Origin: Bursaphelenchus xylophilus
Taxonomy: Eukaryota; Nematoda; Chromadorea; Rhabditida; Aphelenchoididae
NCBI GenBank assembly: GCA_904066235.2
Contig: CAJFCV020000005.1
Coordinates: 4,521,501-4,585,500 of the forward strand
Reading direction: 5' to 3'
DNA: 64,000 nucleotides
The notes beneath the pieces were generated by a model, which worked only from the letters and a program-made list of their open reading frames with translations, ran no database searches and was not told the origin of the DNA. The position numbers and the translations under genes are program-made. Positions 11,701 through 22,124 of this stretch are shown one piece after another. How positions within the stretch are numbered: position 1 is the first letter of the stretch; every line of letters begins with the position of its first letter.

Positions 11701-14700
11701 CTTGATGTCTCGATTGATCTCTGTTGTAAATGCAATTCAAAGACCAATGAATATTTATATTGTTCAGATGTGGGACAATCTATTCGTTTATAGTTGATGC
11801 TCTTAAAGTATTGAAGTTGAGATAGGGATAGTCGAGAAATGGATTGATTAAGCTCTTCCTTGTGAGAAGATGCGATATGTATTACATAGAAAAGGCAAGA
11901 CTTCCTGATAGAAAAGGAAATAGACGAGAATAACTCAATAATTCGACATCATCTGATCGTTATGTTGTCATAGGCAGGCTTAAGGCAGATTACCGTAATT
12001 TACAATTGCTTTCGCTTTCTCGGCACGGGTTCTTGTTTCTCGAAGAAGCCGAGAGACCAGGCAACTGTAAAATCAACTTTTAATCGGCTCAAAGCGAAAC
12101 AATCCGCTTATTCGTACAAGGAAATACAGCCTTATTATCCTTACCATATCCTCCGAAGCCGATCAGCGCAATTATGATCAGACCGACAGCTAGGAATCCA
12201 GTCATTTCTCGGAATAAATAACAGCGCAGTGATTAAGAATTTGAATCGTGGAAGGGGGAAGCAGCGATTCTTGGGGGTTTTGAAGCGGGAAAAAGGGAAA
12301 AGGTGCGGTTGAATGGAGAAGATGGGGCGATGGTAATTAACAGAGGAACTGTGCAATGTAAAATAGGGAAAGATTGAAGATTTAAAGGGAGCAAATCTTA
12401 TCTGATGTGTTAGACATAATTAAAAATTATTAGTCTCATAGGCAGCCAGTTTTACCTCAGAGTTGCAAAAAAGCAACTCCGAGATTTAAAATACGACGAT
12501 CTTATCTAGTCTGTGCAATTTCCTGACAATCCGATTGGTATTTCCGTTTTATTCTTTTGCAATAATATTTTTCGCAAAACAAATCGGAGAAAAATATTTT
12601 TTTTTTTGAACGAGCAATGAAACCTAAGAGCAAACAAGTGTTCCCATTCAATCCCCGGTGTGAAATATGCAACATTAAATAAACTTTTACATGTGCGATT
12701 CCAATTACAACAAAAACTTTGCCATTTCATTAGAGTTACTTGACTTTAGCGCCCCTAAAACAATGTTCTTGTTCTCTTCTAGTGCATGTTTTGAAGTACG
12801 TAATAGAAGCACAGCGCGTTGTCTTTATGCTTGTGGATGTATGCGTTGTTTCCTTTTCGTAAGTGCAGCCTGAATTCAACGCCATCGCCGCGTCGTTTTC
12901 TTTCCTCCCATCTGTTTCCCAGCATGCCCCGCGAAGAGAGCGTGCCTTCGGAAGAGGGTCAGAGAACAAAGAGAGCCGAGTTTTCTTTCTCTTCGCTCCC
13001 AAAAAAACGAAAAAGAAATCGACTCCAAAGCCAACCGAATGCAGATTTTCAGAGGGTACGTTATATAAATTTGGATCTGCGACAAGAAAAGAAGCGACAG
13101 CCGAAAGTCGGAGGAAACAGCGATATGTCCGTATTAAAGAACCGTTAAAGGGAAAATTGCATAGAAATGTTGGATAATGACTCTGCAATTGAAATCAGGG
13201 TCATGTAAACGAAAATTTTGATTATCTAAAGGTATGCGTCATATTATGTACACATATTCCCTCGTAAAATATAAACTTATTTTTTGCTGATAAATTCAAC
13301 TAAATGCCCTTTGTCAGTTTGAGGGAAGTGTGGTGAAGACAGGCAGGGCGAAAAAATTCAGTTCTTTGCCCACATCGATGAATTTTGGGCAATGAAATTA
13401 TTTTTTTAAGTATTTTTGTGATCCTCGATCTGATCAAAGGATCAACTGCGACCCTAAAAACGGCAATGCGATGCTTTTGGCGAAACACCTGCTAAAATCT
13501 GGGCTTTACCAATTTCTATTTTACAGTATGCTTTTCGGGCCTTTCAGAGTGGAATTGCTTTAGAGTTTCTGTAAGCTTGATCTGACTTCTCATAAAACGG
13601 CAAGATGAAGCAAAATCAAATTATCCATCTAATCTTAAAGCCCGAAGTACAAGCCCCTACCCCGCAAGAAATAATTGCACTTTGATTCACTTGCTCTGCT
13701 TAGGAGACAATACAACACTGCACTACAGAAGTACACAACCTCAATGATCTCTCATTAGTTACACATTAATTTTAGACCTTTCTCATACTTTTGCAGCATT
13801 TTTTGAGCTTACAGGCTATAACATCTACGCACACTAAGACTACGATTCTTATTTGTATTTCGGCCAACTAATGTTTTAACCTTGGTTTTGCATATTAGGG
13901 ATTGTAATCTTTGAGAAGTAAGCATGCAAACCTACCCCAAAGAAAGCACCTTGAAAGATTTGGACGTATTTGAAGTAATGGTTGGGAGTTTCTGTAGACA
14001 CGTAGGTGGGAGATGCCAGTAAATGGAAGCAAATTATAAAAGGCACTGCAAAATAAAACAACAAAAGCCAATGGAAATGACCTCTCCACACCTAAAATAT
14101 CATCGTTTAAAAAATATACTTGAATAAAATTAGGTAAAGATTACCTTCTCATAAGAGAGCGGAATCAACAATGAGCTGACTCTGTTCAACGCCAAGAGGA
14201 ATGCACTCATATGGACCAGATACATCGAGTAGAAGGTGCACATATATGGCAGGGTGAGATAGTAAGTTGGCGTTTGAAAAAGGAATAAAAGAGCATCACC
14301 AAGCAAGGGAGCTGCCGGCCAGCGATTGAAGATTTGATTTAGCCAGTAACCGCAGCAATCCTGAAAATTATTTCAAGCTGTCAAAAATTGGAACAAATGT
14401 CCATTTTGCAAACATTTATAATTATTAGTATACAAAATATTTGGGGTTTGTGACTTCCTTGACCTCTCCGAGGCCGTAATAAAATTATCAATAATTTCAA
14501 TTGTTAACTTTGGCACTATTCAATGGCACTCTAGATTCATCTTCAAGTGTAACAAAAGTTTCCATGCAATCTTGTATAAAGTAGTTGTAACAGTATACAA
14601 TTAGCAGGTGTTACACAGTATAACGAAAACACAGAAGTAGGTTACTCTAATCAGATTCAAAACGGGAAGTGCCAGACCGCCGAAAACACCGCGCATTTTT

Positions 14701-15426
14701 GGGGATTATGTCATAATTAAATGAACGGACAATTCGGAAAACATATGATGGATAGTTATGTAATCGGGTTGAAGTTACGGCCAAGGGGCATTGCCGATTT
14801 AAAAAATATATAGTATATGGTTCGACCATGTCTTGGCAGCTTTTGCAAAAAAAAGATTCCATGCATTTGAAGCAGGGATTTGTATTAAAAAATTTTGGCG
14901 AAACTCGTAAGAGTCGTTTCAAAAGAATAATTACAACTACAATAGACTCCAAAGTATGCATAATGTAAGACAGGCTAAAAAATACCGCAATCAGTGAAAA
15001 GAAAAGTAGATTTATAATTGTCAGCTGGCCTCTGTCACCACACCCATTACAATTTTTGAAATATTTTCACTAAGCGACTGATACGAGCAAAAATACAAAA
15101 CCCGTACATATTCCGACCACGTATTCGAAAAATTCTGTAGGTCGAAAATCTTCAACGACCTGATTTTTTTTCTAACAGCAGATTTTTTAAAATAGCAGAG
15201 AGTACAACGCGTATATCTCACCATTGCTCACGATCAAGTAAAATATACAAAATTGAAGTTATCTGGAAAACAGGCTTACCACAATCCCGCTGACCACCAC
15301 AAAGTTGTAGAAAGCGGACGTGTAGATCTGTCGATTGGTCCGCAAAACATGAATAATCCTTATATACAGAATAAACAAGGGGATCCCGTACAAATTACAG
15401 ATGATGAACTCGGTCCAATCCATCAT
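8758..15426 (-). CDS. seven-span serpentine chemoreceptor (Srg/Srv type), 4 exons with a 4.7 kb intron
   Basis: Nematode-specific G-protein-coupled chemoreceptor. On the minus strand the exons are 15426-15280, 14360-14145, 14091-13936 and 9201-8758. All are phase 0 and total 963 nt, exactly 320 residues, which is normal for the family. Exon 1 carries span 1 (FILYIRIIHVLRTNRQIY area is typical). Exon 2 carries spans 2 and 3 and the hallmark FLLALNRVSSLLIPLSYEK. Exon 3 (VWRGHFHW start) holds span 4. Exon 4 holds spans 5-7 with PYFCDLETLAPAILLLAT. Exons 1-3 are secure. Linking exon 4, 4734 bp away, is inference from matching phase, family order and total length; the alternative is two receptor fragments. 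Histone H1 and a microprotein lie inside that last intron. Intron 1 (14361-15279) also holds a hydrophobic open frame. Confidence 0.65.
9202..10751. other. intronic/intergenic stretch before histone H1
   Basis: Lies in the proposed last receptor intron. Contains several TACAGTA/TACTGTA motifs (about 9470, 9832, 10037, 10535). No protein gene is supported; short open frames here have no splice support or recognisable domain. Confidence 0.45.
10752..10758 (+). promoter_or_regulatory. TATA box of histone H1
   Basis: TATAAAA at 10752-10758, preceded by a GC-rich segment, lies 70 bp upstream of the histone H1 ATG, a suitable distance for transcription start plus a short leader. Confidence 0.7.
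10828..11607 (+). CDS. linker histone H1
   Basis: Histone H1 binds linker DNA at the nucleosome entry/exit site. Exons 10828-11091 and 11230-11607 give 213 residues. A short Ala/Pro/Lys N-terminal tail precedes the winged-helix globular domain, about residues 47-125: HPTYIDMIKKAITELKEKKG, then SSRAAILKYILQHYKVG, then the intron, then INAHLRQGLKRGV and GSFRLAD. The C-terminal tail is repeats of Lys, Ala and Pro including SPAK/SPKPK motifs, typical CDK sites. The upstream in-frame ATG at 10786 falls only 28 bp after the TATA box, so 10828 (context CCACGATGTC) is preferred. The gene has an intron and I see no canonical histone 3' stem-loop after the stop, so a polyadenylated, intron-bearing type is likely. 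It lies opposite in strand to, and inside the intron of, the receptor gene. Confidence 0.95.
11608..11999. other. spacer between histone H1 and the microprotein gene
   Basis: 3' flank of histone H1. No canonical histone hairpin was found in the first 100 bp after the stop. No other feature supported. Confidence 0.5.
12000..12205 (-). CDS. 41-residue single-span microprotein, 2 exons
   Basis: Minus-strand exons 12205-12145 and 12064-12000 join in phase (61 + 65 nt) across an 80 bp intron with a GTAAGG donor and TTTTACAG acceptor. The product starts MTGFLAVGLIIIALIGFGGY, a strongly hydrophobic N-terminal span of about residues 4-26. A Trp/Phe-rich turn (AWSLGFFEKQE) follows, then a basic tail ending PRKRKQL. 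No signal-peptidase site is obvious, so a single-pass anchored protein with a short basic tail on one side is expected, in mitochondria, ER or at the cell surface. It was missed by length-filtered frame calling. I do not recognise the family. It sits on the same strand as, and inside the proposed last intron of, the receptor gene. Confidence 0.6.
12206..13935. other. remaining part of the long receptor intron
   Basis: Overlapping open frames on both strands at 12736-13188 are frame shadows in a purine-rich patch with no domain. No repeat or RNA gene seen. Confidence 0.45.
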
Positions 15427-17193
15427 CTACAACATCATAAAACTAAAATGTAACGCATTCGACATTCGCAAATTACTGGAATATGATTGTGGCCGGAGTG
15501 TTCCCACGCCACAAAAAAAAATAATTTCAATAGAACGGCGGAATTACTTCAGCAAGGCCGGGACAGTAATCAAATTGGAACGTGAGAGAACAATTAGGAA
15601 TGTTTGTATATTTAGCCTATAAGGAAGGTAAAACAGGCTTTGCAAATGCATTAAAACAAGATTCCGAGGAAAAGCAGGTATTCCAAGGCACAAAGATTAT
15701 TTCAGCTTCAAAAAAATTGTAATACGTAAAGCTTTCTAACGATAAAACATAGAGTAAAATTTAGCTCGAATTTCTCTGTAGCTAAAGAGTGGCAGCTTGA
15801 CAAAGATGTCACGTTTAAAAGGGCAGCCAAATTCATGATGATATCTTCATGGAAGTCGCGGCAAATTGAGACTAGAATGTTATAAGGCAAGATTGTCAGA
15901 TCACTCCTTGCAAACCGGATTTAGGTCGGAAAAAATACGAATTAAGCACACCTTTTTTGGTTTGAAATCTTGCTTAAATCGTATCTCCTCATTATTCACT
16001 GACCGGAAAAGAATCTTGAATTTCTTGGCACCTCTTTAATTTTAAATTTTTGGAGCTTGTATCTGTGGCATAGACATGACATAACACCGTAATAAAAAAA
16101 TTGTAATACGCCTTGAATCCGCATAAGACCATCAAATTCTCAGCAAAATAAAAAACCTGTAACAAAACTGTTCATTCATAACTCGTAATCTTGCATAATT
16201 CTCTATTTCATTGTTTTGAGTCAAAAACATGCCACCGAAATACATATGACATAGGGCTAGTAGTAAATTGATTTTCTTCTTACTCAATAATCTCTAAAAT
16301 AAAATAAGGAAAGTCCATAGGTTACTGTAATAATGAGCTTGTCATTATGGGTGTTTACAGTAGTCGAATTAAGCCCACGCTGACAACAAAACCCAGAACT
16401 TCCTGCTCTTTTCCACCCACCTTCAACGTCCGTACCTGTACTCTATTAATGTCGCCCTTCCCATCAGGAACGAACTAATTTAGTAAACTCGCCAAAGTAA
16501 ACTTGAAAACGGCCCGAATGTAACATCGGGGGACAATATGCGTGGTGAGGGTCCATTCATATCGCCTTGTTCGATTTGCAATGGACGTTGTAAATTAGAA
16601 TACAAAAGAATAATGTGCAGCACGTGAGGAAATCAGGAACGTAGAGATGATACGGCCCCCAGTGCAGATATTACGTAACAACAAATTTAATAATTGGACA
16701 CTCAAAAGGCAAGGAGAACAGAAAGTTTACGCTTTCATTGTAGCGGGGAGGTTGTGATGAAATTTGAACCCAAATTGCACTCTGTGGCAAACAAGGAGTT
16801 CCTTACAAATCTTCTTACAATCCGAGTAGGGTAGCCTTTAGGGATCATATCGGATGTATCAAATCCAGAAAGGATTTCATATATCCGGGAATTTTTTTTT
16901 AAATGAACCAAGTCACGAATCGATGAGATGTTGTGAATGAACAACATACCTATGTTGATGTTGTTGGTGAATGGTTTTCCTCGATCTCACGATCTTTCGA
17001 AACGAATTTTCACATCGAAGATTAATATCTTTTTTGTACGAAAAAGTTAATTGCAAGAACTATGAATCCATTTGTGCTGCAAAAAACCAGTTAGCCAAGG
17101 AATTATTTTTGCAAAAACTAACGGCCGTTTGGCCGCCAGAATCGATACGATTTTTGGGTACCTTCCTTAGCATAATTCCTTTAGCAAGTTCCT
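15427..17193. other. intergenic region upstream of the receptor
   Basis: AT-rich; probably holds the receptor promoter. Short minus-strand frames at 15708-15920 and 16735-16947 have no splice-supported context. Dispersed TACTGTA motifs occur at about 16323 and 16360. Confidence 0.4.
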
Positions 17194-17375
17194 TTATATC
17201 TGTAATTCTGACATTCTGATTCATGTATATCTGTAATTCTGACATTCTGATTCAAGTATATCTGTAATTCTTGGTTGGCGTCCCGGAGCTTTGCAGCCGC
17301 ATCTAATCCCCGAACCCGCATCCCGGACATGCGAGAACAGGATTTTATCCGACTGCGCCACCCCGGTGGCCGGCT
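17194..17375 (-). repeat. tRNA-derived SINE-like element with a tandem-repeat tail
   Basis: Read on the minus strand, TGGCGCAGTCGG (+ 17349-17360) matches the RNA polymerase III A box and GGTTCGGGGATT (+ 17305-17316) resembles the B box, 32 bp apart as in a tRNA. The flanking arms do not fold into a proper tRNA cloverleaf. Downstream on the minus strand is a tail of about two and a half copies of a 31 bp unit (+ 17194-17270, core TATATCTGTAATTCTGACAT). A tRNA-like head followed by a short tandem tail is the layout of a SINE. Confidence 0.5.
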
Positions 17376-17549
17376 GTGAATTCTTATTCTACAGTTTTGA
17401 TGAATCCCAAAACTCAAACATTATCGGTTTGACTATTCAAATATAATTTTTTTTCAAATTTTCCATCTTTAAACTTATTTGTTGAGTCCCGCCACGAAAA
17501 CAACCGACTGCCAGAGCTTTCCTGGCATTCTGTTGCATGAAAAAAAGTA

Positions 17550-18477
17550 CAGGGTGGGCCACTCGAAACGGGTAAGTTTTTTCCTTGGATTTCTCCGCGG
17601 AGACTCCGCCGATTTTCCCGAAATTTAGATTTTTCTGTAGCTGAGACCCGCCATTTTTAACCGGTTGAATTTGAAACAAATATATTTTGAATTGACCTTT
17701 CTGTGCCTTCCCAAAGTTTCGAAGAATTATTTTCGGGCCGAAACCGCTAAAACTTGGAAAATTTTTGGAATGATTTCGAAAACTTGGTCATTTTTTCGAG
17801 TTTTTGGATGAAATTTTCTAAGTTTTACCTCAGATAACCATAAAATATTGTCGTAAAAACAATTTTATTTAACGGCCTGATTATTAATATTTATATCTGA
17901 GTTCGAAATGCCCATTTCCTCTCGCAGCACAAACTTGTAGGAGTTTTGAGAGTCATGAGAGTCGTGAACAGCTCGAATTGCAGATCGTGAACATCGTCTA
18001 TCTTTAATCGGGCTGGGCTCCAAGCTTCAATGACTTGGAGCTGGGGCTCGTTGCCAATTGTGTGGACTTTTACAATCTTTTTGAATTTTTTTTTTTTTTT
18101 GAATGTTCGTGCCTTAATGGTAATACAAACAACCCTCTTGTGGCTTTCAACTTGCTTTAAACAAGTTTAAGGCGAGCACTAGCAACTTTTTACTCCGCGA
18201 TTTCCCGTAAAAAAAGCCAAAAATTTTCCAAGTCCGAGAAAGTCAATTGAAAATCATTCCAAAAATTTTCAAAGTTTTAGCGGTTTCGGCTCGAAAATAA
18301 TTCTTCAAAACTTTGGGAAGGCACAGAAAGGTCAATTCAAAATATATTTTTTTCAAATTCAACCGGTTAAAAATGGCGGGTCTCAGCTACAGAAAAATCT
18401 AAATTTCGGGAAAATCGGCGGAGTCTCCGCGGAGAAATCCAAGGACAAAACTTACCCGTTTCGAGTGGCCCACCCTG
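17550..18477. mobile_element. foldback (Tc1/mariner-type MITE) with TA target duplication
   Basis: A 928 bp element begins CAGGGTGGGCCACTCGAAAC and ends with the reverse complement, flanked by TA at 17548-17549 and 18478-18479. The inverted arms are about 240 bp each and include the shared blocks CCGCGGAGACTCCGCCGATT and AACCGGTT. The centre has no transposase, so it is non-autonomous. The TA duplication indicates a Tc1/mariner-like enzyme; family assignment beyond that is inference. Confidence 0.8.
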
Positions 18478-18607
18478 TATTTCGAAACGTTGAAGAAATC
18501 GGCGTCAGAGCACACAAACTCTCTTCTACAAGTCTTTTGATTAATTGTTCTATTATTTTGTCGTTGTTGCTATAGATTTATATTATCATTGATCAAATCG
18601 AGTCAAA

Positions 18608-19858
18608 ATGGCCCAATTGGTCTGTCCAAATCACCCAAACGCCCATCTGGTGGAAGACCATCGAGCTGGAGATGTGATTTGCCCAGAATGCGGCCTTGTG
18701 GTGGGAGATCGACTGGTCGATGTGGGCACAGAATGGAGATCGTTCAGTAATGAGCGGAGTGGAAATGATCCCAGCCGTGTTGGAGCCCCCGAAAATCCAT
18801 TGTTGGGTGGATCTGATCTCTCTACAACAATTGCCGTTGGTTTTGGTGGATCGGAATCGGATCAGAGGTAAGCATTCCAATTTTTTTATTGATTTTTTGA
18901 TAATTGTGGTTTGGACATGGTTTGATATCTAAAATAATGTCAAAAGCAATGTTCAATTCCGTCTTACATCCTTCCTTTTTTGCAAATTTGATATCTAATA
19001 CGAGTTTTTTAGTTTGGCCAATGCGCAAAGGAAGAATATGAACAACACAGATCGTCAAATGACTCAGGCCATAAGTGTGATCCGAGAAATGTCCGAAAGA
19101 ATCCATTTGACCAGAGGAATCCAAGATCAAGCTGCAGAAATTTTCAAAAATGTCCTAGATTCCCGAGCTCTCCGAGGTAGAAACAATGAAGCCCAAGCTG
19201 CCGCATGTTTGTATATCGCTTGTCGTAAGGAAGGAGTCCCTCGTACGTTCAAGGGTAAGAACTTATTTCTCTTTTTTTATGCTTTTAGATTATTCTTCCT
19301 ACTTAATTCGCAAGATGTCCTGTGATCTCACTTTGATGTCTAAAATAATTTTTGTTTCTTTTCAGAGATCTGTGCCGTTTCCCGTGTATCCAAGAAAGAG
19401 ATTGGCAGGTGTTTTAAACTGATTATCAGGTCGTTGGAGACCAATCTGGAACAGATCACTTCGGCGGACTTTATGGTAAGCTGTTGTCCCTACCACCATA
19501 TTCCCCTTGCAGAGTCGGTTCTGTGGAAATCTGGGGTTGCCCATTCAGATCCAAGCGGCGGCCACGAGGATTGCCAAGAAGGCGGTGGACCTGGACTTGG
19601 TGGCCGGGTAAGCAGCAATGCTGATATTGAAGTTAATCTTCCTTTAGTCGAAGTCCCATCTCAATTGCTGCAGCTGCCATCTACATGGCCAGTCAAGCCT
19701 CAGCAGACAAACGATCGGCCAGAGAGATTGGAGAGATCGCCGGAGCGGCAGAAGTTACAGTCCGACAGACCTATCGGTTACTGTATCCGAAGGCCAAAGA
19801 ATTATTCCCGGAGGACTTCCGCTTCGACACCCCGGTCGAACAATTACCCCCATCGTAG
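18608..19858 (+). CDS. ttb-1: transcription initiation factor IIB (TFIIB)
   Basis: General RNA polymerase II factor that bridges TBP-bound promoters and the polymerase. Exons 18608-18867, 19013-19254, 19366-19475, 19513-19607 and 19648-19858 give 305 residues, normal for animals. The N-terminal zinc ribbon is CPNH...[11 protein letters not shown] (residues 6-37; the ligands are C, H, C, C). The B-finger/linker contains [17 protein letters not shown]. Two cyclin folds follow, the first with [20 protein letters not shown] and [20 protein letters not shown]. The second cyclin fold has [17 protein letters not shown] and [26 protein letters not shown] lies at 19944-19949. The gene converges with the nucleotidyltransferase gene, stop to stop 134 bp apart. 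Confidence 0.97.
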
Positions 19859-19992
19859 TTGATCTCATTATTTTATTCGTTTTTGAGAATGGAATCAACG
19901 ATCTACAAGATTCTTTTGTCTTATATTGCTCATAATGTATAGAAATAAAACGTTTATTCAAATCTTTTTTTGTAGTTACACCGGAGTTTATA

Positions 19993-21545
19993 TCACCTAA
20001 TATTTCCTATTTTGAATTCCTCGGCTTCTGGGAAATCGGGAAACGAATCCAAAAATTGACCTGAAATTTCACGGATAAAACAAATTGAAATATGCGACCT
20101 TACCTTTGCACATCCTATTGTAAACATAAGTACTCCCCATCCTTAGGGCTTCGCTGATCTTTGAAGCTCTCGCTACAGTGAATTTGGAGAAGGGATCATA
20201 CATCAAAAGTCGGGAATCTCCGGGCAGTTGACGTCTAAATTTTGAACATAAAAAAAATAAAAAAATTACTTTTTCACAACTTTTCCAAATCGAATATGAA
20301 TGGCGTTTGTTTGCGTGTCCAAAGTTGCGTAATACTCCATGAAATCTATCGCCAACTGTCCAACTGATTTTTTGTTATCACTTTTCCAATCAATCAGATC
20401 TTCCAGAGGGATCTCCAACATTTCAAGCAGAGTTTCCAAGGGTAGCTGGCTGCCAACCTTATCCTTATGCGTCAAACTAAGCACGGGTAGGACCGGGGGA
20501 GACTAAAAAACAAAAAAATGGAAGAATTACATTATTCTTGATAAAAAGAATTAAAAATTGTTACCGTTCTGCTTTGAAGAAAATGGATAACCAGTAACAA
20601 TATATGATAGCTCGAAAGATACCCGTCTTTACTATTTCGTATCCCTAATCGGTTGAATAACGCCCTCACATACAAATATAGCTGCCGAAACCTTGGATCT
20701 ACCTAAAAATTAAACACCAAATAAGGTATTTTATATAAGAAAATACAACTTACGGCAGCGTAGTGTCTGACAAGATTGGTATTCCGTATGGCATGGAAGT
20801 TCTCATCGGGAAATTGAATATCAATACTAAGACCACTGGTGAAAAAACAACAAACTAAAGGCACATGCGCACGATATAATGGGAAAGGAGGGGCAGAGAA
20901 AGCGAGATTAGGGTCCTTGAGTTGTAATTGAGAGAGTAATTCCATCACTGAGTCCATAAATACCCTGAAAAGAATAAGATTTTATAGTAGGTGTCACGGT
21001 GAACATACGAAAACCCATGACTGAAGCATAAACGAAAATTGAAAAATTACCGTTTAAAATTGTGATTATGAAAGAAATCCCGGTAAAATGAAATATCCTT
21101 CGGCAGCAAACAAAAATCGTAATCTGAGGAATCCTCCACGGCCAAACTCGTAACCAAAGAGCCAACAGAAATCAATCGACTACGTCCAGAGTCACCGCAT
21201 ACCACTTCCTCAAGCAGATTCTTGAATTCTGCTTGCTTCTTCGCTTGCACCCTCGTCTTTCGCATCCTTTTTTCTTCCGCAGCCATCAAGATGGTGGTCA
21301 TTTTGTGGATTTTCTCACGATATTCACGGCAAATCTCCTAAATATCAAAGTAATGAATTGTTTGAAAGGTAACTTGCATCACAAGACATCGGCGTAATAT
21401 AGACGGGCTTTGGAGGAGCTAAAATATAAAGAATTATCTAAAACGTTACGTTATTCTTACGTCTGTGGGGATTTTCTTTCGCAGCTGGAATCGAAACGGC
21501 TTTTGATATCCGCCGAAGAGATATTCTTATTGCTAATGAAGCCAT
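19993..21545 (-). CDS. non-canonical poly(A)/U polymerase, probably mitochondrial
   Basis: Template-independent nucleotidyltransferase of the GLD-2/mtPAP superfamily, adding A or U to RNA 3' ends. Minus-strand exons: 21545-21461, 21418-21378, 21337-21051, 20964-20754, 20702-20565, 20502-20270, 20234-20104, 20060-19993; 397 residues in phase. The first 30 residues (MASLAIRISLRRISKAVS...) are Arg/Ser-rich without acids, a likely mitochondrial presequence. The catalytic core has the GS motif (VGSLVTSLAVEDSSDYDFCLL) with the two metal aspartates in DYD, and the third in GLSIDIQF. FHAIRNTNLVRHYA and DGYLSSYHILLLVIHFLQ are the family's central domain signatures, and RLLMYDPFSKFTVAR the C-terminal one. 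Intron 2 uses a GC donor (GAT|GCAAGT). It diverges from the HDHD3-like gene, starts 580 bp apart. Assignment to mtPAP rather than another TENT enzyme rests on the presequence alone. Confidence 0.85.
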
Positions 21546-22124
21546 TTACATTTTGGACAGCAAATTTTACGTGAAATACCCGATTTTTGACAAAATATTT
21601 CTAATTTTTTTCAGGCTCGGTATCATATCACGTTCTGCTATTTTTTCGCAAACTGCGCCCTGTGTGTAAATTTTTGTAGAATTTACCGAATAAACGCTTG
21701 TAATAGATCACTAAAATACAAAGATCAAAGATGTACAAACAAGACATAATTGACGTTTTGTAGAAACAGGAGCACAGTTGTATTTGCAAACAAATACTTC
21801 TACAATTTTTGTTTTACAACCCAGTATAAGGTAAATTTTCCGATTGGTTTAAGAATAAGGAACATATCCAGATTTTGTCTTGTGGGATTGGTGTATGGGT
21901 CGTGTAGTCTCTATCTACACCTTGCAGAGTCGATTACCTGCCAAAAGGTTACTGTTACACCTGTTTGAACTTCGGTTGTGGGCGCGACTGAGCAAGGGCC
22001 CAATCGAACGCGCAAATGTTCGCTTCCTACGTCCTGCAACGAAAGAAATGAACGCCAAAAAATCATGGCGATCTGTTCACAAATGAATTATTTTTTTACG
22101 AATTTACGCAAAAAAGATGTTCTG
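21546..22124. promoter_or_regulatory. divergent promoter region between the nucleotidyltransferase and HAD genes
   Basis: 580 bp between two opposite-strand starts. AT-rich on the left, moderately GC-rich near 21960-22050. Presumed shared upstream region; no specific binding site could be named. Confidence 0.4.

Noticed and set aside
12736..13188. Overlapping frames of 104-150 codons on both strands
   Set aside because: No domain, no splice context, and open on both strands because of a purine-rich patch.
15708..15920. Minus frame starting LPYNILVSICRDF, F-box-like at first sight
   Set aside because: Too short, bounded by stops, with no acceptor or downstream exon; the resemblance is weak.
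17270..17375. A functional tRNA gene
   Set aside because: A and B boxes are present but the D, anticodon and T stems do not pair and no acceptor stem forms; better read as a SINE head.
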